Assembly: GCA_903772945.1 (NCBI GenBank)
Contig: CAICTM010000521.1
Coordinates: 1 to 62,027 of the forward strand
Source of the DNA: Seminavis robusta
Taxonomy: Eukaryota > Bacillariophyta > Bacillariophyceae > Naviculales > Naviculaceae
Length of the DNA: 62,027 nt
Direction of reading: 5' to 3'
Positions within the stretch are counted from its first letter, which is position 1, and every line of letters starts with the position of its first letter. Positions 21,328 to 33,084 of this stretch are shown here, in pieces. A program made the position numbers and the translations under genes. The notes beneath the pieces are model-generated. The model saw nothing but the letters and a program-made list of their open reading frames with translations. It was not told the DNA's origin and made no database searches.

Positions 21328-22972
21328 TCAGTACTCTTCGGACTCATCGCTTGAGTTATGGGTGAGAGTTGCCGTGTCCATCAAGGAACGCCGAACACCA
21401 GCCTTGGAAGTTCCAGCAGAACCAGAAGATGAGCCAGTGGAGAATGCGGGTGACTGTTCCACTGGGAGGTCCACAGGCGTTCCACAGCTTGACCCCGAAA
21501 GGGAAGAATGACCATGGGGACTAGCGAAGAGGCTGCTGCTCTTCTTGCGAACCTGTGCAGGAGGAAGCTTTGCAACTGGGTGTTCTCCATCAATCATAAC
21601 AGGATCACGGTCGGAACCACGACCACTACTGCCCCTGGAAGAGACCAAAAATGGAGGCAATTGCTGTCGCTTTCCTGATCCCAAGGAACTGGAAGGAGTT
21701 CCACCGCGCTTCTTGGGAGTCATGTGTCCCTGCCCTTGGCCAGTACGTGGCGTTGAAACCAAAGACTTGACAGAGCTCTTGACAGAGCTCTTAGCAGCAG
21801 GCTTAGCAGCAGGCTTTTTGTCGTCTTCTTCCTCGTCCTCCTCTTCCGACTCTTCTTCCGACTCTTCTTCCGACTCTTCTTCCGACTCTTCTTCCTTTTG
21901 CTCCACTTTCGACAATCTTGACCAGGTCGACGTTGGTGTGGTCATCGTACGCCGAATCATCATCAGATGGAGGATTGTTGAGCCAGTATGGAACCATACC
22001 GGAGCGATGCATGGAATGGTTCAAGTAGTTGTCGGGTGTGCGACATAGGTACCCAAGGCGATGAGATTGATCACGACGAGACTCAATATCCTCGTTGGTA
22101 AGCCGAGCCAAAGGAATGCATGTCAATCCGTCCCAGGGGTACGCCGCATCAAACCAAAGCTTGCGACAGTGGAACTCAAACCGGGACCACTTCATGGCCT
22201 TGCAAATAACACGCCAATGGCGAGGCTGCGAGGTAATCTCCATGAGAAACATTCGTAGTTTCTCCTTGAAGATGGTGGAATACTCTTCAGGGACTCCACA
22301 GAGATCCAACTCTCCACCAACTGGAGGCAATGGATAGTCACCTTCTTGGCCATGATAGAAGGGGTATTGCTCCAGCTCCTTCTTCCTGTCGAACATCCAG
22401 GCAATGGTCATGTCGAGACTTTCACGGCAGACATCATCAGATTCTGTCCAACCACCCATCACACGTTCGGGCAAGTCAATGCGTTGGAGGGTGCCAGGGA
22501 GGAGATGGGCAGCTCGGAGACTGTACAGACCGGAATGGATCTTCTCCTGTTTGCGAATCAAGTCAACGATGGCAGCATCCAAAGCAGGATCGGCTGGGAA
22601 CTCGTCCACGGGATCGTCGGGGAGTTCAGCTGAAGCAACGCTGGGCTGAGTCAAGGTACCAGTGATCGATGAAGTCCTGGTGGACAACGATGGAAGGGAA
22701 CGATGACCAGGCATAGTGGTATCGCGGGTCACAGTGGTGAACTTGAGAGAGGGCAATCGAACAACGGAGGTGCCGGAACGAGAACGGGATGCAGCTGACT
22801 GGGTGCTTGGAGTGGTGGTCGCACGTTCGTTTTGGCGATCAATTACGAATTGAGGAAACTTTCCAGCAGAGGTCATGCGAGCAGTGGTTTGTTTGCTGTA
22901 AATGTTACGGGGGGCAGGCTTCTTGACTGGTGAAGGAGTGCGACGATGCTCGCGGCGAGGGGGATCCGCCAT
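21328..22972 (-). CDS. Unknown protein, reading frame shifted inside an acidic repeat
   Basis: The first 389 codons from ATG 22972 run into a Gly-Arg-Arg-Val repeat and stop at 21803. A second frame, one nucleotide later, is open from 21963 to 21328. In the shared segment it reads the same DNA as Glu-Glu-Ser repeats (EESEEESEEE). It then continues with a Ser/Lys-rich tail ending NSSDESEEY. An acidic tract followed by a Lys/Ser-rich tail is a common protein layout, so the most likely intact product joins the two, about 545 aa. The N-terminal third is Ser/Thr/Pro-rich and disordered. Residues about 130-350 form a Trp- and Cys-containing helical domain that I do not recognise (WRVICKAMKWSRFEFHC, YLCRTPDNYLNHSM). 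No splice pair fits the overlap. A sequence indel, a pseudogene or a +1 frameshift are all possible. It sits just downstream of a MULE transposase on the same strand and could be its passenger. Confidence 0.6.
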
Positions 22973-23494
22973 GGTTGAACTTCAAAGAAGCAATGCCAAA
23001 AGGAAGCAATGGAATGGTCAACTTGAAAGAAGTAAGAATACAAACAGGAATCGAATGGAAGCAAGTACACGACAATTCGATTTATGAGGATGGGGCTAGT
23101 CGCGCAAACAACAAGTCCATCCTGTTGCACGGTACGTTCCGTCAGTTTCCAAATAATCAACATCTGTGTATTGCTCACTTGTCATCGTGCATGCTTCAGA
23201 TCATGCCGCAAGAACGAAAGAAGAAGAGAAGTCCATCGTTTGCTCTCAGTCAAGCCTCTGAGACTGAATACATGACAACGTTCTACAGGAAAGTGGATAA
23301 TCGTGAGCTACGTAATATATCGTGCTTGTATCTTAATCTTGGCGTTGGGATCTTTCAGGAACGTGCACGGTCACTAGAAACTGCTCCGCACCGTTGCTGT
23401 CACCAGGTACGCACCACTGCCTGCACTGACTATGGGAAAGGATGTAAGATATGCGAACGGCCTCATTTTTCAGTTCGAAACGATACTCCTTACC
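22973..23494. other. Spacer between the unknown gene and the MULE transposase
   Basis: It contains the presumed promoter of the minus-strand gene at 22972. A 210-codon plus-strand frame crosses it but also overlaps both flanking genes and has no protein-like pattern. Confidence 0.5.
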
Positions 23495-26317
23495 TCATTC
23501 GCTTTTCGTCTTCTTGTACTGCTTTTGCTGATAATTCCTGTATTCAGGACCATCTTTCATGAAGAGAAGAAGCTCTTGCAGGCACATGGAATCTTCGGCG
23601 TTCTTGCTTGTTGTCTGATCTGCCTTGAACCGGGACCTCTGTTCATCCGAAACCTCCAAACCAAGGTAATTCACAGCTTGAACTTTGTGCTCAGTCGAGA
23701 GACATTCTAGAAAAGAAGCCTTCGTCTCAAGCATCTTCGGGGTCTTCCGTGCAACTCTACCATCCTTCAGAAGTCCTCCAGTGTACATGCCTTCTCGTCG
23801 GCCTCTTCCTTGTGCCTTGTATCCACGTCTCCGGCTATTGCAGGGGACCTTTCTCATATCTTCGAGATCCACATCGAACTGTCCATACCTGCTTCTGAGG
23901 TAGGCTGCTGCAGGGCAGTTGTATCCGTTCCGCTTTCGACATTCTTCGCAGTCACCAACAATGGCATTATCATCCTTTCGAACGGTAAGAACGCAGCAGT
24001 TTCTTGTGGCGGCAATCATTTTATGTGCTGTTGTGTCAAAGCCTTGTCCCTCTTCAGAGTACAAGTCATCGAAAGGCTCCTCGTCACCACTCAGAGACGC
24101 TCTTATGAGATTAATCCGTTCCTTGGTCAGTGCATGACCAATCCGAAACCCAATATTGGCTATCCAGGCCTTCGGTGTTCCCATGCCATTGGATGTGATT
24201 GGAACAATGTCTCGATTCATATCCATGAACGTTGTGACTATAAGGCACAAGATGGAGCATGTTCGGAGTATGACAATAGTGCACGGATCAGCTCTATCCA
24301 TGGCGTCCCTTTTCAAGAGACTTACAAGAGTATCAACCAGAAGACGTGCAAGTGACACGTTCAGTTCAACTGGTGAGTTCTTTGCTTTGATTGCATGAAA
24401 GTTGTGACTCTCATTACTGCAATTACTGCATGGGACTCCAACGTAACCCGTGCAGGCATAGTTGTGATTGAAGTATGGTCCAGTGGCATACATACGCATA
24501 TAATGCTCAGCTGCTTCCAGCTCATTGCGTTCCTCAGACCAGTGTCGGAGGACCAGTTCAGTCACTTTTGCCCGCTGTTCGGTGGTCTTGCAGTGGTGTA
24601 TCAATTGGAGCTGTCAGTAAGCCTCTGACTTGACGTTGTTCCCCTTCTTGTTGGTTCGCGCAAATGATCTATCTTTGAATTTGTTTACGTATCCATCATT
24701 CTTGGAAAAGTGTTGCATGACATGAAAATAGCACAATGTGGCTGCGTGCTTGTGAGGAGGTACCAATGCCTGTTGTCTCCACCGTTGCCAATCAATCCCT
24801 TGTGAAACTATGGAACTGGAGCTCACGGTTTCATCTGGACCGTCTTGGATGATCTTGGTGGATTCGGCTTGGGTCAACGATGGTTCGGTCAAGGATGGTT
24901 CGGTGTCCTCATCGCAACTGAAGGGGTTATTATGAAAGTAGCGGTGTGCTTTTATAAAAGCATCGGCTCTGTCGGAGGTTCCCCAATCCAGCTGAAAGTC
25001 CACATTGAACAGCGTACGGCAAACACTCCTCAAAACAAACAAGGTGAGACAATACGGGTAGAACCTTTCGGCACCCACATGCAGGTATGCTATTGGTCTC
25101 AACGACGATGTGACCTGCCCTTGTGTCTCTCTTTCTTTCACAGATAATGCTCCAATAACAATTAGAGTACTCAAGTCGACACATGTTCCTCCGGTTCCAT
25201 CTGCGCAAATTTGCCTTGTTCCTTTGGGACGGAGTGCAAGGTTCATAAGCATGAACAGTCCAGTAGGAGATGTCGCAAAGAAAGCTTGCTCCATCTTTTC
25301 CTTGAATTCCGACCGCTTGGATGAGGTTTCCATCTGCATTGCCTGGACAAAACGCCTATGAACTTTTCCGAAAGTCAGGTCAAACACGAACATGTCATCC
25401 ACATTCGCGTTAAGTGCGACGGCCAGGGCATCGGCAGTGTCATAACACTTTGGTTCGTAACCAGCCGGTACGTCCATTCGCCAGTTCTGCAGTGCTCGGT
25501 ATAGATTGTACGCAGTGTCCAGCTTACGGTGTTTCCCCAACTGTGACTCCATGTAGTTGATCTTTTGGTGATCCATGTAGCTCCTGACTTGGCCCTTCAG
25601 GTGTTCTCTATAATCCGGTTGCAACAGGTACACGTACTGGTAGAGAGGGTGGTTGCTGTTGTTGTGTCGTCTACTGCACTCGATGGCTTGGGTAAGTCCT
25701 TGTCGGATCTCATCCGGCCTGATCTTTAAAAGGGATCTGTTCCTGACACTTTGTTCGTGTCTTATCATGGATTGTACAAAACTTTGAACAGCAAGGGGCA
25801 ATCCATGTTGATCTTGCGGAGACCTTGGGTTTTGTTTCATTGGGTGGTTATGCTGTAAGAATCCCTTGGAATAAACTTTGTAAGTCTCTCGGTTCCCCAA
25901 TGTCTGCTTCCTGATCTGGCATCTCCATTTGCATTTCACTGCCATACCAGTTTCCTTGTGCTCCTTCGTCGCGGTGCAGTGGTACTTGTATTTCGTACAG
26001 TCTTTGCCCTTCTCGGTGCCATCCGTCTTGATGCAATAAACGTCCATATAGTATCCACCATAATGACTAGCCACCTCAGCTTGAGCATCCTTCAATGTAT
26101 CGCATGATTTGCACTTGGCATCTTCTATGAAATGCGACAACCTGCTGGGTTGTTTGTTAGTTTCACATTGTCCTGCGACTGTATGGTTCGTCACGAATCC
26201 TCCACCACCTGCTACGTTGTATCCATCTGATCCATAATAGGTTCGCCAGTGGTATTCTTGAGACCCTTGGTTCCACTGGTTGCTATTCCATTGGTTTCTA
26301 TTCCATTGTTGCGACAT
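23495..26317 (-). CDS. Mutator-like (MULE) transposase, probably two exons
   Basis: From ATG 26317 the frame has an NQWN repeat head. A zinc-finger-like DNA-binding region follows at about residues 85-160 (YHCTATKEH..., CKWRCQIRK, FLQHNHPM), of FLYWCH/WRKY-GCM1 type. Then comes the DDE transposase core: ICADGTGGTCVDL carries the first Asp, FQLDWGTSDRADAF the second, and LCYFHVMQHFSKN the C..H motif. The frame meets TGA at 24614. The continuation in the same frame keeps MULE features (GVPCSNCSNESHNFHAIK resembles the G.p.sNN..E..N..iK block). A 78-nt GT-AG intron (24611-24688, GTAAAC...TTACTGACAG) would remove the stop and give exons 26317-24689 and 24610-23495, 914 aa. A nonsense mutation is the alternative. 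The tail after about residue 790 is basic and unassigned. Confidence 0.82.
23495..26317 (-). mobile_element. Mutator-like DNA transposon (coding part; ends not located)
   Basis: The transposase marks a class II element of the Mutator superfamily. By eye I could not find terminal inverted repeats or the 8-11 bp target duplication expected of this family, so the true ends are unknown. They may enclose the gene at 21328-22972. Confidence 0.7.
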
Positions 26318-27892
26318 GTTTACACTGTTTTATTTACTATTACGCTATCCACCATGATCAACAGGGAAATATGATTGTATTGTGAGTGTTCGAGCTGGAA
26401 TTTTCGAAATGCAACTCCAATTCCAGAACGTTCTGTTGTTCCTTCTAGAACCTTCTTTCGACACCCATTCGAATGCTCCGAAATCCTTGCATGGTGTCCG
26501 TTTCTTCATGCGTGCTCATCTGTTGCGGCCTTACTCAATGAATTTTTGCTTGGGTTCGAAGGAGGATCCAAGTGCGATTGCGCCGAAATTTTGGTGAGTG
26601 GGGATCCTTTTGGCGGGAGAATCGTTCCTCTTTTCCCCCCCTCCTCATTCCTCCTCTTTTTGTTACCCAAATGTAAGTGCGACCATGGCTGTTTTCGTTT
26701 CTGCTGGTTGCTGTGCCTGCCGTACTAACCATTCTGTTTTCTCCTATCCATCTCCTGTTTCCCGCAGTCCCTTTCTATTTCAAGCAACGTCCCACCATCC
26801 CCACCTACCTGCGGCGTTTTGGCTATTTCGACATCAAGATCCCCTGTCGCCATTTCCTTCGCCCACCTGCATCGCCGTGTGTCTACTACATTGCCGAGTT
26901 CATCTCCTTCGGGTTTGCCTGCCGCTCTGGCTGTGTGCTCTCCTTTCCACAGCACTGGAGCGGTTTGTTGTGCGCTGTTGCCGCCGTGAGCTTCTTCTGT
27001 TGCTGTCATGGCCTTTCTTTCTTCAGCCGTTCACGTAAGTCTTTTGTCCGTGACTGGACTCCTTTTTATCTCCGAGTGTTGTCTTGTGCACTTGGTCTAA
27101 GTCCATGTGTTTCACTGTTAAATCTAACATGTTTTGTTTCATGTGTTCGGGACTGGTCGGCCTCATGTGGGTCGCCAGGAGTTCCTGGGGTCCTGGTGGT
27201 TGGTGGTCGAGGGTGGAGAGTGGCGAGGAACCTCAGGGAAGAGCTAAGGTGAATAGTTGGGAATTAGTGGCCTACCACTGGCTTACTTGAGTACTCGAGG
27301 AGTACAGTAGTGTGTAGTATGTAAGCTAGTATGTAGTACTGGTACATGTATGCACTGATTTGTTCAAATGACTTGTTTTACTAGTTTGGAAAAGGCTTCA
27401 ACTTCTGATCAAGATTTATGCAGTCGATGACTTCCAAGAAACAGAACGGGAACAGATCGATTGGATCATTGGATCATTTACATTTACATGTATGAACATG
27501 TACCGTAAAAGTACACCATACAAGCTACTAGCTAGTACTCAGTAACCATTTCCGCGAGTTATTACAGCGATCAACAGAATGATTGACTGATCGTTCGACT
27601 TTCCCTTCATCATTCAATCATTCAATCAATGGCCACAAGCAACAAGCCAGAAGAGGCCGAAACAACATTATCACATACATTAGACCTACATACATTATCT
27701 CCTTTCGAAGTCATAGGTGACCAAAAGCTGTGGGTGGTACACACAGAAAGATGAATGATGAATAAAATTGTTTCATAATTCCTAATACTGAACCGCTGAA
27801 ACCCATCCTCACCGTAGTCCCCTCGAACCCATAAAAGAGTAGTATCTTCTTCCGTTTTTTTTGTTTGCTGGCGAGAGTGGCCGATTGTTTCG
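26318..27892. other. Intergenic, non-coding
   Basis: The open frames here (for example 26598-27252) begin at non-ATG codons, are Cys/Phe/Ser-rich and look like pyrimidine-rich DNA read as protein. No gene is supported. The stretch near 27290-27360 is rich in GTACT/AGTAC words. Confidence 0.5.
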
Positions 27893-30121
27893 ATGCAAGA
27901 CAACATGAAAGAGGAAAACAAGAGAGCCGCCGAGCTCAACGATGAGGAACGAATCGAAGTGCATTCCTTCGAAAGAGGTAGAAGTACCGGTGCGGATGCC
28001 AGGGCAGGTTCCAGATGCGAGGATGAACAAGATATTGAAAAGTGTGAGATGTTAAGATCGACCACGAGCACATTTCTCATGGACATTGTTCAACAGCGAG
28101 CATTAGCCGCTGCGGATGAACAGGGTAGGGTCAACAGGGCCAACATACCGGTGAGCGAAGACAGCGTCCATCATGAGAATCAAGTTCATGACCCCGACAA
28201 GAAGTCACGAACAAAACCAGGACAGGAGCTGGCGGTGGAGAACCAGATTGATGCCAACACCAAGGAAAGTGTAATAACAATGCTTGAAAGGAATGGTACA
28301 TGTAAAACGGGGATAGCAGCGTTCATACAAGTACGAGGAGGAGAGGTTGGCGGTAGCAGGACCGATCAACCGTGCACTGACCAATCCCAACCCGGAGCCT
28401 ACGCTGTTGCGCCTTTGCCGCCCCAAAACAACACTGAGAATGGGCAAGAAAATACTATCCCAACCAGAGTTGATAGCGGGATGCAAAATGAGGTGTCTGT
28501 CTGCCCGCTTCCTCCCGCCAATACTTCAGGCCTTGTAGAGGCTGTCGAGGTGGATGCCAACGACGAACACATGATTCATGGTCTCGCAGAACCCGTCCCG
28601 GAACCAAATCAGCAGCAAGATGGGCCGTACCGAAAGAAGGTGCCGTGCCGCCTCTTGATCATTGCCGCGTTGCTATGTATGGTAGTGGCAATTGTCGTAC
28701 CTTGCACAGTTGCAAAAGGCAAAACCAACGAGGTGATCCTCACAGCGTCCACCTCGACCTTGCGATCCGCTGCCCCGTCGGCAGCCCCATCTGCAGCACC
28801 ATCCGATCAACTCGATCAGCTCATGGCAGTCTTACCAAGCTTCACCATGCAGAGCCTTCAGGATCCAATGTCGTCCCAGTCCCAAGCCAGGGACTGGCTT
28901 GCCAGACATCAAGACATCTCAATTCTCCCCCTCTGGAGACAGAAGCAACTCTTTGCTCTCGCGACGTTCTACTACGAGTTTGGTGGGCCGCGGTGGCCAC
29001 TTGGTCTGTCGGAGGATTGGCTCGACGATACGAAATCCGGTAAGTTAGTTCTCGACAGGCGAGCGCGATGCATTTGCCTTTTCCTCTTCTGATGCTGGTA
29101 TCCGACTCTGCTGTACAGAATGTGATTGGTACTCTGGCCTCTATGGCAACTTTGTGGACAAGGACGTGTATTTGCAAGCAGACGGGGGGTTGGCCTGCAA
29201 TGAAAGAGGTGAATTCGAGAACCTCATTCTTACGCAGGGGTCATACTTGGGCTTTTCGATTTCCCATGTCTCCATGCCGCGGGAAATGTCGCTGTTGACA
29301 TCCTTGAAACGGATGGAGTTTGGCAAAAATGGTGGTCACAACTACACCCTGGCTGACGTGATGCCTAGAGAAATATTTCAGCTGACCAACTTGGAACGAC
29401 TTCGGATCAATAGTGATGACCTATTGCCTTCGTCGATCCCCAGTGAAATTGGACTGTTCACCAAACTGACTGACTTGGGGCTCTGGGATATCTCGTTGAC
29501 GGGATCTATACCGTCCGAAGTTGGTCTTTTGACGAAACTCACTTGGCTTGGCTTGATGCGAAGTCCAGACTTGACTGGTAAGTGCATTGCATCCTCTTCT
29601 ACTGGTAAGATCCTGCCTGCTGCCATCCTCACGCGAGGTCTTGCCACTTGACCCAAGGTTCCATTCCCAGCCAACTGGGAAATTTGGCTTACATGAAGGC
29701 TCTGAAACTTTCAGGCAACTCCTTGAGTGGACGCTTGCCTTCGGAGATCGGTTTGATATCTGGGCTGAAGTCTTTCGAGGTGCAGGACAATCGCATATCG
29801 GGCAGCATTCCCAGTGAGCTGGCTGTGTTGAGGGAACTACAAGTACTTCGACTTGATGACAACAACTTGACAGGCCAGCTGCCAGAGGAACTAGCCTGGG
29901 CACACGAAAACAGATCCAAACGCTGGGTCACTGTAGAAGGCAACGACGAGTTGTCGGGAGCTGTTCCAGAGGAGCTATGCAAGCTGAATGCCGATAAAAC
30001 TTGCGAGTTTTTAGTGCCTCAAGGTCCAAGTAACGAACCCGTTCGAGTTTTTTGTGGTTTTGACTTTGATTGTACTACGTCCCTCTGTGGTTGTGCTGCT
30101 TGCTCGTGTTCAAGCACCTGA
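27893..30121 (+). CDS. LRR receptor-like transmembrane protein (three exons)
   Basis: Exons at 27893-29039, 29119-29577 and 29658-30121 join through 79- and 80-nt GT-AG introns, both phase 1, to give 689 aa. The long N-terminal part (about 245 residues) is disordered and presumably cytosolic. One membrane segment follows (about 250-275, LLIIAALLCMVVAIVVPC), then a short PSAAPSAAPSAAPS linker. A LRR cap region comes next (LATFYYEFGGPRW, ECDWYSGLYG). The leucine-rich repeats are of the plant-type GSIPSELG class (SSIPSEIGLFTKLTDLGLW, GSIPSQLGNLAYMKALKLSG, GSIPSELAVLRELQVLRLDD). The C-terminus is Cys-rich (CTTSLCGCAACSC). There is no kinase domain. This architecture is expanded in pennate diatoms, where roles in sensing or adhesion are suspected. 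The ectodomain is likely a ligand-binding surface. Confidence 0.88.
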
Positions 30122-30309
30122 ACTTCCACTGCGACAGCGCAAGATACGCCTTTCAACTAATCATGAACGATCGATCACTTACCGGTACTTAGTTTGAGTC
30201 TCTATAGTTGCTACGCATCGACTATAGATGTTTGTGCTAGGTAGTTTTAAACCATGATTTTGACAAGAGCTGCTCACCTCCTTGCTGCTGTGACGATTCA
30301 CGTCCATAG

Positions 30310-33084
30310 CTAAAATGTCTCTTTGTTGAAATCAAATTTGAAATCCCCTGTGGAGTACTCATTGCTGACCTTGGCTATAGCTTCTGCCATTCTTGCAGGA
30401 CCACACAAAAAGATGCCACACCTCTGATGCCCCAGGTTGCAAGCTTCCTGTTGGACACTCTTGAGTTCCATGATCCAATCAGGTCGTCCAACTGCTACCT
30501 GGTGATGGGTTTGCTGACCCAAGATCAAGTCAAAGTTGCTAGCCTTGTGCTTAGCGCAAGCAGCATGATGCAATAGAACTGCTCCAATGTCACGATCATC
30601 ATCCTTCACAGAAGTCAGAAAATGACGGACTTGCAAGACTTTCTTCTTGTCCTGCTGATAGACATCATTCATAAGCTTACTAAACCATTCAAAGGCATTG
30701 CGGTCGCGGACTGTCCAGTAGAAGAACACTCTCTCCATCTTGCCTGGATTGACCAATAGCTCTTTGAGAACACTAATCATGGCTGTGGTTTGTGAAGGAG
30801 CCAATATAGATACAAGAGGAACAGAGATTGGATGAGCCACAATCCTTCATATGAAGCAAGGGGAAGGAACGAATCATGTAATGAGCAGAGGGCACTTACG
30901 AGTCACACCAATCCCTGCCCCCACCAAAACCAGAATTGGGTAGTCCACAAATCCTTGTGACGAAGCCCCAATCGGCCCTTCTGCCTTGACAATCAAATTT
31001 CGAATTGCCAGTGGCTGTGAACGTGTGGACAATGTCCTCGGTTGGTTTGACTGTCTCTTGCCCTCTGCTGCTTGTATAGTTGAGCTGTCAACATCCTGTG
31101 TTGATGATGTCTCCTCAATCTCTGTCTTTCTGCTTGCTGCTGATTGGTCATTGGTCATTTTGTAGTCAGTGCTTCTGCTCTCTCTGTTGGCAGAGTCTGC
31201 ATAATTGCTGCAGTTGTGGCAGCTGTCATCATGGAGCATTTGGACATGCTTGTGGAGCTTGTTGGTCCAGTCACCTGCATTTCGAATGTGAAACTCAATG
31301 AATGGCTCAGATGGGGATGATGTGAGGGTAAAGGGGTGCCATTCATAAAGACTTATAGCAGGGACATTGATGAGTGCGTACATGCCTGCATGAACTTGTG
31401 AATTCCAGGATTCTGGTTTCTCCAGCCGTAGCCACAAGGCCCCTCCAGGCTTGACATTTGCACCAATGACTGGTGTCTTGCTAGCTGGGGTTTCTCGCCA
31501 AATGCGTGGGATCAAGTAGATACTGAGGGGGATGGCAAGCCAAAAGACAGATTGATAGTGCTCCAGCAAGTTCCCAGTCCCATGAACACATAGGGCCAAC
31601 AGCATGAGGAGAAGCAAATGATGACTTGTCCAAAATGCATTGAAATATGAACGACAGACATAGATCAATGGATAAGCAACAAGAACGCAGAGAACCATGA
31701 AAATGCCAGTCACTCCAGCACGGGTTTGGAAGAGTACCATTGACCAGCGGGCCCCTGGATCTTCAGGCAATGGATTCTTTGGGAGATTTTCTTCCCCAAA
31801 CAATGCATAGATGTCTTCTTGATCTGCAAGAGCCAAGCGATGCACATCGCAGATGTGTGCTCCCACATGAAGACATGTCCAGAATAGAATGGCAGCTCCC
31901 AGAATCATGTGGATAGAAACAACATGGTCAAATGGAAAGTAATGATGGGCTTGTGTCTGCCGGAGATAAGTCATGAAGCTTCTTGCTATGGGGAATAGTA
32001 TCAAGGCACAGTTCAAGTTGAGACACTGAGCAGCCCCTCTTGCCACCACAATGCAGCCTCCAAACACTGCTTGAGCTTCCTCGTGGTTGGCATATTTGTG
32101 TGCTTTGGTGGCAAAAGCAATGATGGTGGCCAGGATGTAGAGACCAAGCCAAACTGTGGTGACATTCCAATCAATCCAGCTGGAACTCCACGCTTGTTCG
32201 TTTTCCTTCATTTCCAAAAGTGCTTCTTTCTGTGATGCTCGGCGATTTTTGACATAGTCTTTCAGATCCTTGGTAGTCTCGTTTGTCTCAAAGAGTCGGT
32301 ACATTTCTGGATGACGGTGGAAGATGTCAATGAACTGCTCTAGATTAATTGATCCAGTTGATACGACTTCAGCGGCATCTTCAGACTGGGCATCTTCCAA
32401 CAGTGCATCAATGGCAGCTTCAATGATAGAATCATCCAATGTTAGCTTGGTTGTTCTTGATGCTTCTGACAAAATGGCCCGTAGTTCATGGCGCTCCAGC
32501 AAACCACTGTTGTCCAAATCAAGCCCCTCAAAGAACTTTTGGAGAGTCTCATTGCGAATAGTTTTCTCATCTTTCTTGACAGGGGCGGAGGGTGATAATG
32601 ATGATGCAATACGTACTGTCTGAGCAGCTGTCTTCCACAGTGCTGTGAGCCGGTTGGAACTAACACCATGACTTGCAGCAGCTGTTGCTCCAGCCCAAAA
32701 GAACTTCACATCGTCATCATCAGCCAGCTCACTTGGGCTGAAACGGCGTGCAGCTGTGGCACGAGCTATGGTTTTCCTGGCTGGCGGCGGCGTATCAGCA
32801 GTGTCTCCATCCATGGAGACCATTGCGCAATTAGCGGCAGCACCAGAGGTAGTATCGCGATCGGGGTTCTTCGCGTCCATGGCTCCCATGGTTTGTGTTT
32901 GTGCAAGGCTTCTACAAACCGCTGTTGTAGTGTTGTGGTGAGAATGGGGATGATGAAGTGGAGAGCTTGATACATCGCGTACAACCAAGTCGCGTGTCCA
33001 TCTTGTGGACTTTAAGTCGCGCTGGATTTGATTATTGTGATGGTTTCCCTTCCGGTTTCTCTCTGTTTCATCTGTGTTCTTCAT
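30310..33084 (-). CDS. EF-hand NADPH oxidase (NOX/RBOH-like)
   Basis: Exons at 33084-30900 and 30782-30310 with a 117-nt GT-AG intron give 885 aa; the intron falls inside GIGVTP. I start at ATG 33084; the open frame extends upstream only with non-ATG codons. One canonical EF-hand (DLDNSGLLERHE, about residue 189) implies Ca2+ control, and a degenerate one follows. The membrane domain has two bis-histidine helices: H-X13-H (SIHMILGAAILFWTCLH, about 392-406) and H-X12-H (SHHLLLLMLLALCVH, about 488-501), which bind two hemes. HPFTLTSSP (about 583) is the FAD motif, VLVGAGIGVTP the NADPH motif, and IFLCGPARM with the aromatic C-terminus FDFNKETF complete the family signature. The enzyme passes electrons across a membrane to make superoxide or reduce metal. 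A Ser/Thr-rich insert of about 75 residues separates the FAD and NADPH lobes. A close paralog begins at 61210. Confidence 0.95.

Noticed and set aside
26598..27252. Overlapping plus-strand frames of 146 and 191 codons
   Set aside because: Non-ATG starts and Cys/Phe/Ser bias from pyrimidine-rich DNA; no domain.
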